From Deltaproteobacteria bacterium (GTDB lineage Bacteria > Acidobacteriota > Thermoanaerobaculia > Multivoradales > JAHZIX01): a stretch of 64,000 bases of DNA. The stretch spans positions 1 through 64,000 of the forward strand of contig JAHZIX010000043.1 in assembly GCA_022601195.1 (NCBI GenBank), written 5' to 3'. This document shows, one piece after another, positions 7,892 to 17,015 of this stretch (its first letter is position 1; every line of letters begins with the position of its first letter). A model generated the notes under the pieces. That model was given only the letters and a program-made list of their open reading frames with translations. It was not told the DNA's origin and made no database searches. The position numbers were made by a program, and so were the translations under genes.

Positions 7892-8576
7892 CTTCCTTCA
7901 GGGAAGTGTTCGAAGAATCCGGCTCGGACAACAACTCGTCCAACACCTGACGGATCCCTTCTGGGTCGATCCACACCTGCTGGGCCGCGATTTTCCCTTC
8001 CGTATCGATCACGAAAGCAGGAGAGGAGGCAGCCCCATAGGCCTGCCAAACGGCGTTGTCCATGGTGTCGACGAGCATTCGCTGAGTCAGGCCCAAGGCG
8101 GCCTTGGAAATTTCCGCCTGCCGGTGCCGAGCCCCGTATCGATCCGGCTGGTCGATCTTGATTCCGGACACTCGGTTGATCCACGTCCGCCACTCCCGAT
8201 CCGCATAGGGACTCGAGGCTCCCGCAGGATGAGCTTCGATGGTGTAAACCAGCAAGAAGGTCACCCGATCTCCGTAGTCTTCCATGAGGTCACTCATCCA
8301 ATGGCGTCGGTAGCGGTAAACCGGGCAGGAATGGCTCCCCAACTGCAACACGATGGGCTGGTGTCCAACCATCTCCTCGAGCTCAAAAGGCCTCCCGGCC
8401 AAGTCGGTGAGGTGAATTCCCGGGGCCGGCTCTCCCACCGCTGGAGCTTGTGATTCGAAATGGGATAGGCGAACTCCTGCAGATTTCGGGAAGCATCCCG
8501 TGGCGAGGAGTGTTACCAAGGCCAGAAAGAGAAGTACTCCTTTGGAGGCATTGGCATAGAATGAATGAAGAGCCAA
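7851..8576 (-). CDS. Iodothyronine-deiodinase-like thioredoxin-fold lipoprotein
   Basis: A predicted 241-aa lipoprotein with a thioredoxin fold. The hydrophobic N-terminus ends in LLATGC, a plausible lipobox (Cys28). The core QLGSHSCPVY (78-87) and VYTIEAHPAG (110-119) match the T4-deiodinase family, where the redox residue is selenocysteine; here it is Cys84 with no in-frame TGA. Bacterial members are of unknown function and are probably thiol peroxidase- or reductase-like. The start is uncertain. I use the TTG at 8576 because it gives a normal signal peptide; an ATG at 8696 would add 40 residues before it. It is convergent with the ligase gene (41-bp overlap) and divergent from the next gene. 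Confidence 0.72.
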   Translation of the reverse strand: MALHSFYANASKGVLLFLALVTLLATGCFPKSAGVRLSHFESQAPAVGEPAPGIHLTDLAGRPFELEEMVGHQPIVLQLGSHSCPVYRYRRHWMSDLMEDYGDRVTFLLVYTIEAHPAGASSPYADREWRTWINRVSGIKIDQPDRYGARHRQAEISKAALGLTQRMLVDTMDNAVWQAYGAASSPAFVIDTEGKIAAQQVWIDPEGIRQVLDELLSEPDSSNTSLKEAKESSVPVRDAGP

Positions 8577-8736
8577 CTCGAAGCCCGTTCTTCGCAGGTG
8601 AAAGAAGTCAGATCCGTGAATTTGGGCGGGACTCCAATTCTCTTTGGAGCACTCCGGAAAAGACCGATTCCCACTGGACCGGTGTTCCCCTTTCATTCCT
8701 CTGGTTCTCTCGAAGACACGAAGCAGGAGGTCGATG

Positions 8737-9813
8737 ATGAAACGTCCCTGGGTCTTGCTTTTGATTCTCATGTTATTGCCGTCCTTGAACGCTACGGGGA
8801 AGGCAGACCGGTCGGATCTACTGAGTCAGGACCCCCTCCAGCTCAATCCGAAAATGGCAAAATTCCTGGTGAAGCACGTCAAACCGGACCTGCCTCGCAA
8901 GATCCGCCTCAACGCCCTCCTCAACGCCATCTTCAGCAAAGAGGGGCTGAACATCAAGTATGGCAATACGAGGACCCTGAACGCTGCCGAGACCTTCGAC
9001 TCCCGCACCGGCAACTGCCTCTCCTTCACCATCCTCTTCGTCGCCATGGCGCAACACTTGGGGCTCAACGCCTCCTTCAAGGAAGTCGGCGAAGTCACCA
9101 GCCGAGACGTTCGAGGAGAATTGCTGCTCGCCAACTACCACATGTTTGCCGAAGTCGAGATCGACAATGGCGTTGCTGCAGTGGACTTCTTGCCCGGTAC
9201 CGACAAGAACTACAAAGCGTTGCGGCGCATCGGTCCCGACCGGGCGAGGGCGCACTATTTCAACAACATTGGTGCCGAGACGCTGTCTGCAGGCAAAGAA
9301 ACCGAAGCCATTGCTTTCTTTCGCCGAGCTCTCGACCACGACGACACCTTTGTGCCCGCCTGGACCAACTTGGGGGTGGCCTACCGGAGGCTGAAGCAGT
9401 TCGCGGAAGCGGAAGAAAGCTACTTGAGCGCCCTCGAGGTCGATCGATCAGATCTGACGGCGGTTTCCAACCTGGCTGGCCTCTACCTCGCCACTGGAAA
9501 AGCTGACAAAGCAGCCCCTCTGATGCAGAAAGCGCAGAACCATCTCGAGAGCAACCCCTTTCATCACTACCGATTGGGCACCGAGGCCCTGCGTTTCGGT
9601 GACGCTGAATTGGCCCTGAATCACTTGCGAGAGGCCAACCGCCGAGCGCCCGGCGAAGTCAAATTCCAGGCAGCGTTGGGGGAGGCCTTCGCCAAGGTAG
9701 GGGACTCAGATAGAGCCCGCGACTTTCTCAAGAGGGCCCTTCGGAAAAGTACCAACGATGAGCAAAAGGCCGACCTAGAGGAGCAGCTCTCTCTGCTCGA
9801 CCAGAGTCGCTAG
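8737..9813 (+). CDS. Secreted transglutaminase-like protein with TPR repeats
   Basis: A 358-aa protein. It has a signal peptide (about 1-20), then a transglutaminase/SirB1-like domain with the Cys-His-Asp set Cys94 (GNCLSF), His135 (NYHMFAEV) and Asp150 (AVDFLPG), and then about four or five tetratricopeptide repeats to the C-terminus. The fold usually gives a cysteine protease or a non-catalytic binding domain. The ATG at 8737 has AGGAGG six bases upstream; the adjacent ATG at 8734 is too close. It precedes the CRTAC1 and TPR lipoprotein genes on the same strand with an 84-bp gap, so cotranscription is possible. Confidence 0.8.
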   Translation: MKRPWVLLLILMLLPSLNATGKADRSDLLSQDPLQLNPKMAKFLVKHVKPDLPRKIRLNALLNAIFSKEGLNIKYGNTRTLNAAETFDSRTGNCLSFTILFVAMAQHLGLNASFKEVGEVTSRDVRGELLLANYHMFAEVEIDNGVAAVDFLPGTDKNYKALRRIGPDRARAHYFNNIGAETLSAGKETEAIAFFRRALDHDDTFVPAWTNLGVAYRRLKQFAEAEESYLSALEVDRSDLTAVSNLAGLYLATGKADKAAPLMQKAQNHLESNPFHHYRLGTEALRFGDAELALNHLREANRRAPGEVKFQAALGEAFAKVGDSDRARDFLKRALRKSTNDEQKADLEEQLSLLDQSR

Positions 9814-9897
9814 GCCTCCTCTCGAAGCATCATCCGCAGACCTGAGCCCCATTCCCAGATACCGACCTCGGGCTCGCTGGCTGCTATCATTCGGCGC

Positions 9898-11820
9898 GTG
9901 AATTTCCATATCGAAACCGGCGCCTTTGAGGCCCCTTCCCTATCCGCCGGGGATAGAGGCTCCGCGTCTGCGAGAGTCAGGGGCGAGGCAGTGGGCGGAA
10001 GCGAAGAACCGGAAACAAACTCCAGGTTTGTCGAGGATCCCTTACCGCACAGCCGCCGCCAGAGCCCCATCTACAGCCAGCGCAACTTTCCCACCAGCTT
10101 GGCAGCCCTGTTGCTCGCCTTTTCCTCGATGACGCTCTCCTGTAGCGAGCCTCCGGCAACTACCCCTACCGAGGGTCGAGACACCTCTTCCCCTTCGGAA
10201 CCCGGAACGTCCTCCCCCTCTGGGCCCCTGTGGTTTCCCGATATTAGCAGCCAGGTCGGCCTCGACTTTCACCATGAGACCGGAGCCCAGGGTGAGCTCC
10301 ACTTGCCGGAGATCATGGGCTCCGGTGCCGCTTGGCTCGACTACGACAACGATGGAGATCTAGATGCCTTCCTGGCCAACGGAACCTTTGACCTGGGAGC
10401 CAAGACGCAGCCTGACGGCCCCACTCAGCGGCTATACCGACAAGAGGCGGAGGGGCGATTCAGCGATGTCACGCCCCTCTCTGGCCTGGGAGAATCAGCC
10501 TATGGAATGGGCGTGGCAGCGGGGGACTTCGACAACGATGGCAACATCGACCTCTACACAGCAAACCTTGGGGCCGACCGCCTCTACCGCAATCTGGGGG
10601 ACGGTACCTTTCGAGATGTCAGTGCTGCAGCCGGAGTCGCCGTCGATGGCTGGTCTTCGTCCGTCACTTTCTTTGACTACGACCGCGATGGTCACCTCGA
10701 CCTCTACATCGTCCGCTATGTGGACTACGATCCCACTATTCGCTGCTATGACTTCGCCGGTCGGAGAGAATATTGTGGCCCCACGGCCTTCGCCGGGCAG
10801 AGGGACATCTTGCTTCACAATGAAGGCGATGGCACCTTTTCGGACCGCAGCGAGGCAGCTGGCATCAGCTCCCTTGCCCAAGCTGGCCTAGGGTTGGTGA
10901 CCCGAGATTTCAATGGTGATGGTTGGCCCGACATGTACGTCGCCAACGATGCCGACCCCAACCAATTGTGGATCAACCAAACGGACGGCACCTTTCGAGA
11001 TGAAGCTCTGATCCAAGGGGCCAGCGTCAATGCTCTCGGGGAACCGGAAGCGGGCATGGGAGTTCTCGCTGGAGATTTGGACAACGACCTCGACTTCGAC
11101 CTTTTCATGACTCACCTGGGGGACGAGAGTAATACCCTCTATCGCAACCTGGGGGATGGACTAGGGTTCGAAGATGGCAGCTTTCAGAGTGGTTTGGCCA
11201 CTTCCAGCATGGTTTTCACCGGGTTTGGCACGGCCGCCTTCGATGCGGATCTCGACGGAGACCTGGACCTCGCAGCCATCAACGGGCGAGTGCGACGGGG
11301 TGAGTTGCTCCCATCCAAGCTCTCCGAACCCTGGATTCACTACGCAGAGCCCAATCTCTTCTACCTCAATGAGGGTCAGGGAACATTCGAAGCTATGGCT
11401 CCTTCAGCCTTTGCTTCGGACACGGAGATTTCTCGCGGCTTGGCCCTCGGGGACTTCGACCGAGATGGCGACCTGGATCTCCTGGTATCCAACACCCAAG
11501 GCCAGGCTCGCCTATATCGCAACGACCTGCCCCGGAGCGGCCATTGGCTGCTCATAGAGGCCTTTGATCCTCGCCTCAACCGCTTGGCCTTGGGCGCAGA
11601 AATTCAGCTCACCGCTGGTTCTCACCACTGGCTACGCACCCTCACCGCCTCCGGGAGCTACCAATCCAGCCACGCTGCGGCGACGCATTTCGGCCTAGGA
11701 GAGTCGCAGGAGGTCGATGAGATCGAGGTTCGTTGGCCGGACGGCCTGAAGGAGAAATTCGGCCCGGCCCCAGCGAACCAGCGCCTTCGCCTGGTGCGAG
11801 GGCAAGGAAACCGACCATGA
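9898..11820 (+). CDS. CRTAC1-family FG-GAP/ASPIC-UnbV protein, predicted lipoprotein
   Basis: A protein of up to 640 aa. After a long N-terminus, a hydrophobic stretch ending in LSC (about residue 82) suggests lipid attachment. At least seven calcium-binding-type FG-GAP/VCBS motifs follow, such as DYDNDGDLDAF, DFDNDGNIDLY, DFNGDGWPDMY and DFDRDGDLDLL. They predict a beta-propeller, and a C-terminal ASPIC/UnbV domain follows, with GLGESQEVDEIEVRWPDG. Such proteins are common in Acidobacteriota and mostly uncharacterised. The GTG at 9898 is the earliest start and leaves an unusually long n-region of about 60 residues, so a later start is possible. Its stop overlaps the next ATG (ATGA). It is paralogous to the protein at 27251-29014. 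Confidence 0.83.
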   Translation: MNFHIETGAFEAPSLSAGDRGSASARVRGEAVGGSEEPETNSRFVEDPLPHSRRQSPIYSQRNFPTSLAALLLAFSSMTLSCSEPPATTPTEGRDTSSPSEPGTSSPSGPLWFPDISSQVGLDFHHETGAQGELHLPEIMGSGAAWLDYDNDGDLDAFLANGTFDLGAKTQPDGPTQRLYRQEAEGRFSDVTPLSGLGESAYGMGVAAGDFDNDGNIDLYTANLGADRLYRNLGDGTFRDVSAAAGVAVDGWSSSVTFFDYDRDGHLDLYIVRYVDYDPTIRCYDFAGRREYCGPTAFAGQRDILLHNEGDGTFSDRSEAAGISSLAQAGLGLVTRDFNGDGWPDMYVANDADPNQLWINQTDGTFRDEALIQGASVNALGEPEAGMGVLAGDLDNDLDFDLFMTHLGDESNTLYRNLGDGLGFEDGSFQSGLATSSMVFTGFGTAAFDADLDGDLDLAAINGRVRRGELLPSKLSEPWIHYAEPNLFYLNEGQGTFEAMAPSAFASDTEISRGLALGDFDRDGDLDLLVSNTQGQARLYRNDLPRSGHWLLIEAFDPRLNRLALGAEIQLTAGSHHWLRTLTASGSYQSSHAAATHFGLGESQEVDEIEVRWPDGLKEKFGPAPANQRLRLVRGQGNRP

Positions 11821-13223
11821 TCCCCCAGGTTACGAGAACTCCATGGACGAGTCTCAAGATGTGGCCTTTCTGCCTGATTCTAGTTCTCCTCACCGCCTGC
11901 CAACCGGCGGCGCCGCCCGTGGAGATTCCCAATCCGGACACCACCGGCATGGAAGTCCGGGTGAAACAAGCCATTGAGCGCGCCAGGAATGAAGTGGTTG
12001 CCCATCCAGACCAAGCGGAACCTTGGGGTCTTCTGGGCATGGTCTGTGATGCCCACGAGCTGGATCAGCCAGCTCGAGCCAGCTACCGACAAGCCCAACA
12101 CCTCGCCCCACAGGATCCCCGATGGCCCTATTTCCTAGGCCGACTCTTGGCCATTCGGGGCACCGACCTTCCGGGGGCAGTCACGGCCCTTCAGCGCACC
12201 CTGGAGCTCAAGCCGGGCTATGCCCCAGCGAAGCTTCGGTTGGCAGACATCCAGGCCGAGGCTGGAAACCTGCCCGAAGCGATCGATTCCTATCGCCAAG
12301 TGCTGTCTTGGAGTGACGACCTGGCCCGAGCCCATTTGGGTCTTGGTCAAGTTCTGCTGCGCCAGGAGAAGTTTCAAGAAGCGGTGCCTGCCCTGCGCAA
12401 AGCCCTCGAGCTCGAACCTCAGGACGCGGCCGTTCACTTTGCTCTGGGACAAGCTCTGGCCCGCTCGGGAAATCGGCAAGAGGCGGAGGAACTGGCGCGA
12501 CAAGCGAGAAACCTGGAGCGAATCGATTCCTTCCCGGACCCACTCTTGCAACAGGTCAGCCAGCAAGGAGTGAGCTCCAGCCTGTGTTTTGAGAGAGGCA
12601 TGGCCAACCTTCAGGCTGGTCGATTTTCCCAGGCCGTACCCGACCTGAAAACCGTCGCCGCGGTGCGACCGGAGGACCCCTACGTGCATCGCGACTTGGG
12701 GACGGCCTATCGGCTGACGGGGCAAACGGAGTTGGCTTTGTCTCACTTGGGCAAGGCGCTCCAGCTCAAGCCAGAGATGGGAGCGGTTCGCTTAGAGCTC
12801 GCCACGGCTCTGCTGGGCCAAGAGCGCTGGGACGACGCCATTGGCGAGCTGCAAAAAACCTTTCCTCAACAACAGGACTCGGCTCGTGCCAGCGTTCTCC
12901 TGGCCAACGCTTTGGCCTTGTCCGGCGATCTCCCATCGGCGGCCGAGCAATTCCCCCGCGCCGCGGCCCAGGCTCCCTTAGATGCGGCCAGCTTGAATAT
13001 CTGGGGCCGAACCCTGGCGCAGCTAGGTCGTTTCCAGGAAGCCCACGATCGGTTCAACAGCGCCCTAGAGCACGATCCCGAGAGCCCCGAGTTGCACCTA
13101 AATCTCGGTCTGACCCTCGAGGCCCTTAGAAAACCCGACCAGGCTCGAGACAGCTACCGCCGCGCCATGGAACTGGAACCCAACCCCATGGCCGCGCAGC
13201 GCCTGCAAGCACTAGGCCCTTGA
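11817..13223 (+). CDS. TPR-repeat lipoprotein
   Basis: A 468-aa protein with a clean lipoprotein signal (ILVLLTAC, lipobox LTAC). About ten tetratricopeptide repeats follow, recognisable by repeated A-x-x-x-L-x-x-x-L-x-L-x-P phasing. Its ATG lies in an ATGA overlap with the CRTAC1 stop, which sets the start 28 codons downstream of the longest open frame and shows translational coupling. TPR arrays bind partner proteins, and the obvious candidate partner is the CRTAC1 protein. Its TGA and the stop of the convergent VWA gene abut as TGATCA, with no room for a terminator. Confidence 0.88.
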   Translation: MIPQVTRTPWTSLKMWPFCLILVLLTACQPAAPPVEIPNPDTTGMEVRVKQAIERARNEVVAHPDQAEPWGLLGMVCDAHELDQPARASYRQAQHLAPQDPRWPYFLGRLLAIRGTDLPGAVTALQRTLELKPGYAPAKLRLADIQAEAGNLPEAIDSYRQVLSWSDDLARAHLGLGQVLLRQEKFQEAVPALRKALELEPQDAAVHFALGQALARSGNRQEAEELARQARNLERIDSFPDPLLQQVSQQGVSSSLCFERGMANLQAGRFSQAVPDLKTVAAVRPEDPYVHRDLGTAYRLTGQTELALSHLGKALQLKPEMGAVRLELATALLGQERWDDAIGELQKTFPQQQDSARASVLLANALALSGDLPSAAEQFPRAAAQAPLDAASLNIWGRTLAQLGRFQEAHDRFNSALEHDPESPELHLNLGLTLEALRKPDQARDSYRRAMELEPNPMAAQRLQALGP

Positions 13224-14927
13224 TCACCCCTGCGGCAACTCTAGCCGTAGAGTGCTGCTGGTTCCGCCGATTTCGTCCCGCACCCCAATCGCTACTTGCT
13301 GGTCTCCGGCATGGAGAACCACCGGGAGCTCGTAGTCTGCGGTAGTGTCCTGCTCAGCTTCAAACCGGTCAGCTGGAATGCGCAATTTGAACGGCACTTT
13401 CTGAACCGGCCGTAGATTTCCCCGCGCGTCCTTGACGGTAACAAAAAAGGAAAGTTGAGCGCTGTGCTGATCCCCTTGGGGAAGAAAGCCCACGCGAGAG
13501 ATGGGAATCTTCACCTTCACCGGCAAGACCTGAGCTCCGTCATCTCGGGTGCCCAGCGCCAGTTTTTCCAAACCGACTCCAAGAGGGTTCGCAGTCGTGT
13601 TGTAGAGCAAAGCTGCAATGACAGCCTCGCCACTTCTCCGGTCTGCACCCTTATCTTCATAGGCTTGGCGATGGCGTACTCGGAGGCCCTTCCCGGCAAC
13701 TTTCACCTCAATGCGATGCTTAGCTCGGTTCGAGCCTTGGGGAGCAGAAAACCCCAAGGAATAGTAGGAGGCGAAGTCATTCCCTAGCTTGGCAAGATTC
13801 TGGGCGAAACGCCCACTGGCTTGCACTCGGCGACCTCCAGTGTCCACCGCTGCCAACTCGAGGGGAGCTCGGGCATTGCTCTCCGCAATCTCGATAACGG
13901 TCGCCGTCACATAGTTCTCGACCCCACCGGCGAAGGACCCGGAGCGGGCAAAAGAACGGTAATCGGCCTCCGCATCGAGAGTATAAAAAGTCACTCGAGC
14001 CGCGTTAGCTCGACGGGCAAGCTCTTGAAAATCCCGCATCAAGTCGTAAGGGCCGATGGCAGAAGAGTAGGGGCCATCCGCACCGAAGCGGTTGCTCCAG
14101 GCCAGGTACATGCTCTCTCCCGGGTTCGTGGGTACCCCGTCCCCAACCTGGAGAATAGCTCGTCGTCCAGGGATCCCCGCCAGGGAGTTCACGATCACAC
14201 CGAGCGCCTCGGCACTTGCCTTACCTGATCTGAACTTCGATCGAGCCGCCACCTGAATGCGAGAAAAAATCGATCGTTTGGCGGAAGGGAGTTGGTCGGT
14301 TTGAATATCGTTGAAGATGCGTTGTCGCTCACTGGAGAGCGCTGCATTGGGAGAGCCGACCTTCTCCACTTCGTCCAGAACTCTGTTCAGGTAGCTGCGA
14401 TCGCGAACGAACTCTGTTCGAAACACTAGATTCGTATCCAGGCTGGCCACGGCCACCAAGTCTTCGGGATCCAGGGAGTTAGAAAGGAATTCCCGAAGGT
14501 ATTTGAAAACTCTCTTGCGGTTGACGGGCCGCATATTCAAATTATCTATGAAGACCATCAAGTGAAGCTGCTGGGCGCTCGCCTTTTCCGGAGTGGCAGG
14601 GTTCGACTCCTTGGGAATCTCAACAGCCTTTTCTTGCCCAGAGCTCAGGGAAACAGCGGTCCCGCCAGCCTCCGCATAGAAATTGCTGAGAGGAGTCAAC
14701 TTGCCGTCGACAAAAAGCTCAAAGTCTTCAGCAGCTAGGCCCGTTACCGGTACATCTTTCTTATTGGTAACGAAGACCTCGACATTGACGATGTCGACGG
14801 AAACCGCATCAAAGAAGACCCCCTGCTCATCCGGAGCCTGGGCCGTGGCCTGAAGGGTCAAGCCCAACGGTAGAATCGCGATCGAAAACAGTCGTAGCTG
14901 GAAAAGTAGATTCGCCTTTAGGTGCAA
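13224..14927 (-). CDS. VWFA-related Acidobacterial-domain protein (VWA paralogue 1)
   Basis: A 567-aa exported protein of the family in which a von Willebrand A-like domain follows an N-terminal beta domain opening with VSVDIVNVEVFVTNKK. A signal peptide ends around QATAQA. The VWA domain begins at LMVFIDNLNM, where the metal-site D-x-S-x-S is replaced by Asp-Asn-x-Asn, and continues through ILQVGDGVPTNPGE. A C-terminal beta domain ends in VVLHAGDQQVAIGVRDEIGG. The TTG start at 14927 is supported by AAGGAG five bases upstream. It is the last of three tandem paralogues on this strand. Function is unknown; adhesion or assembly on the cell surface is an inference from VWA domains in general. Confidence 0.85.
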   Translation of the reverse strand: MHLKANLLFQLRLFSIAILPLGLTLQATAQAPDEQGVFFDAVSVDIVNVEVFVTNKKDVPVTGLAAEDFELFVDGKLTPLSNFYAEAGGTAVSLSSGQEKAVEIPKESNPATPEKASAQQLHLMVFIDNLNMRPVNRKRVFKYLREFLSNSLDPEDLVAVASLDTNLVFRTEFVRDRSYLNRVLDEVEKVGSPNAALSSERQRIFNDIQTDQLPSAKRSIFSRIQVAARSKFRSGKASAEALGVIVNSLAGIPGRRAILQVGDGVPTNPGESMYLAWSNRFGADGPYSSAIGPYDLMRDFQELARRANAARVTFYTLDAEADYRSFARSGSFAGGVENYVTATVIEIAESNARAPLELAAVDTGGRRVQASGRFAQNLAKLGNDFASYYSLGFSAPQGSNRAKHRIEVKVAGKGLRVRHRQAYEDKGADRRSGEAVIAALLYNTTANPLGVGLEKLALGTRDDGAQVLPVKVKIPISRVGFLPQGDQHSAQLSFFVTVKDARGNLRPVQKVPFKLRIPADRFEAEQDTTADYELPVVLHAGDQQVAIGVRDEIGGTSSTLRLELPQG

Positions 14928-15034
14928 GAGTTCTCCTTAGTTTTGCGTCGTTAGATTCCGCAAATAAGAACAACTACAAATGCCTCCGATATTCCAAGTT
15001 TGACTCCCTACGGCGCTGCCAGCCAAGAAAATTC

Positions 15035-16747
15035 TTATAACTCCAACCTGCGGGTGCTACCAATTCCACCAATGTCGTCGCGAACCGCAATGGCGACCTG
15101 TTGGTCCCCTGCCTGAAGAACCACCGGAAGCTCGTAGTCCGCCGTGCGGCTCTGGGCCTCGTCGAACTTGTCTGCCGGAATTCGTAGCTTGAAAGGAATC
15201 TTCTGGACCGGTCTCACATTGCCCTTCTTGTCTTTCACTGTGACGAAGAAAGAAAGCTGCGCGTTGTGCTGTTCTCCTTGGGGCAGGAAGGCAACCTGGG
15301 AGATGGGAATCTTGATGCGCACGGGAAGGACACGTGTGTCGTTCTCACCGGAGCGAGAAGCCAAGGGTTCTAGGGATACCCCGAGGGCGCTGTCGATGCT
15401 GTTGTAGAGCAGGGCTGCAATCACAGCCTCTCCACTGCGCCGGTCCTCCCCTTTGTCTTCATAGGCTTCCCGATGCCTCACCCTCAAGCCCTTGCCGGCC
15501 ACCTTGACCTCGATGCGATGTTTCTCCCTGGAGGAAGCCTCGGGGGCTCGAAAACCCAAAGAGTAGAAGGTAGCAAAGTCGTTGCCGATCTTGGAAAGTT
15601 GCTGGGATAACCGTCCGCTCGCTTCGATGCGGCGCCCCCCCGTGTCGATAGCTGCTAGCTCCAGGGGAGCACGGTTGTTGCTCTCCGAGGTCTCTAGGAC
15701 GGTGCTGGTGATGACATTCTCGAGTCCACCGGTGTAAGCCGCCGAGCGGCCGAAGGAACGGTGGTTGGATTCGGCATCCAGGGTGTAGAAGGTCACCTGG
15801 GCCGCATTGGCGCGGCGACCCAACTCCTGAAAATCGGGCAACAGATCGTAAGCCCCAATCGCCGAGGTGTAATCACCTTGGGGACCGAAACGGTTGCTCC
15901 AAGCCTCATACATCGCTTCCCCGGGGTTGGTAGAGATGCCATCACTAATTTGGAGAATGGCTTTGCGGCCCCGAATTCCCGCCAACGAATTGATCACCGC
16001 TCCGAGAGCCGCGACACTGGCCTTACCGGCGTTGAACTGAGTCTGGGCTGCAACTTGAATGCGAGAAAGAATCTCACGATCGTTGCCAGTGAATCCATCT
16101 CCCGTTGCCAAGTCATTAAAGATCTGTTGCCGTTCGAGAGACAATCCGGCTTCGCCGGCGCCCCCCTTCTCCACTTCGTCGAGAATTCTGCCGAGAAAAT
16201 CCCGATTCTTGAGAAAATCGCTGCGAAACACCAAGGACGTATCCAACGAAGCAACGGCCACCAAGTCCTCCGGATCCAGCTGGCTGGCGAGAAACTGGCG
16301 AAGATATTTGAAGCTCTTTTTGCGGTTGGCAGCCCTCATGTTGCGGTTGTCCACAAAGATCATCAGGTGCAGACGTTGGGCCTCAGGCCTTTCTTCTACA
16401 ATCGGAGCGCCGACCGCAGGGCTCGCTGGCCCCTCCTCTTCCCCCGTTCCCTCATCTCGCGACCGCAGCGTAACGACTTGCCCTCCAGCCTCAGCATAGA
16501 AGTTGGTCAGAGGGGTCGGTTTGCCGTCCACCAGGAGGGAAAAATCTTCGGCGGTCAGGCCCGTGACCGGCTCGTCTTTCTTGTTGGTAACAAAGACCTC
16601 GACGTTGACGATATCCACCGAGACTTTGTCAAAGAAGGCGCCTTGAGATTCTTCCTCAGCAGGCTGCGCCGAGGCAGCAGCGGCTAGCAGGGCGACCAGG
16701 GCAAGGGGGATGAGAATCATTCGAAGAGTTGTCGACATGGAACGCAC
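15035..16747 (-). CDS. VWFA-related Acidobacterial-domain protein (VWA paralogue 2)
   Basis: A 570-aa paralogue with the same layout: signal peptide ending near AAASAQ, the VSVDIVNVEVFVTNKK beta domain, a VWA domain starting LMIFVDNRNM (again Asp-Asn in place of Asp-x-Ser), ILQISDGISTNPGE, and the conserved C-terminal domain. The start is GTG at 16747, six bases after TAAGGAG. An ATG nine bases downstream would be too far from that site (15 bases). The spacer to paralogue 1 is 107 bp. The spacer to paralogue 3 upstream is 268 bp, long enough for its own promoter, though none is clear. Confidence 0.86.
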   Translation of the reverse strand: MRSMSTTLRMILIPLALVALLAAAASAQPAEEESQGAFFDKVSVDIVNVEVFVTNKKDEPVTGLTAEDFSLLVDGKPTPLTNFYAEAGGQVVTLRSRDEGTGEEEGPASPAVGAPIVEERPEAQRLHLMIFVDNRNMRAANRKKSFKYLRQFLASQLDPEDLVAVASLDTSLVFRSDFLKNRDFLGRILDEVEKGGAGEAGLSLERQQIFNDLATGDGFTGNDREILSRIQVAAQTQFNAGKASVAALGAVINSLAGIRGRKAILQISDGISTNPGEAMYEAWSNRFGPQGDYTSAIGAYDLLPDFQELGRRANAAQVTFYTLDAESNHRSFGRSAAYTGGLENVITSTVLETSESNNRAPLELAAIDTGGRRIEASGRLSQQLSKIGNDFATFYSLGFRAPEASSREKHRIEVKVAGKGLRVRHREAYEDKGEDRRSGEAVIAALLYNSIDSALGVSLEPLASRSGENDTRVLPVRIKIPISQVAFLPQGEQHNAQLSFFVTVKDKKGNVRPVQKIPFKLRIPADKFDEAQSRTADYELPVVLQAGDQQVAIAVRDDIGGIGSTRRLEL

Positions 16748-17015
16748 AGAATTCTCCTTATTGAACACGAGCCACCGGCGCTCCTGCCAACAGACCTAAA
16801 GAGTCAATTTATTCCTATCCTAACGCCCACTCACGCCTCAGCGAGAGAGCACCAGTTCCACCGCAGTATGCCATTCAGGACGGATTCCCCAGAATGGTCC
16901 AACTAGGCCAACCACGGTTTTGGGAGATTCGACTCCACCTCGGAAGGAACTCTGGCAGCGCGACGGCTACGCGAAGGACGGAGGAGGCCCTCTCCGGGGA
17001 CTCACTCCCAAGGCT

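Noticed and set aside
15761..16687. A 308-aa plus-strand open frame opposite VWA paralogue 2
   Set aside because: No family resemblance and no ribosome-binding site; the sense gene is well supported.
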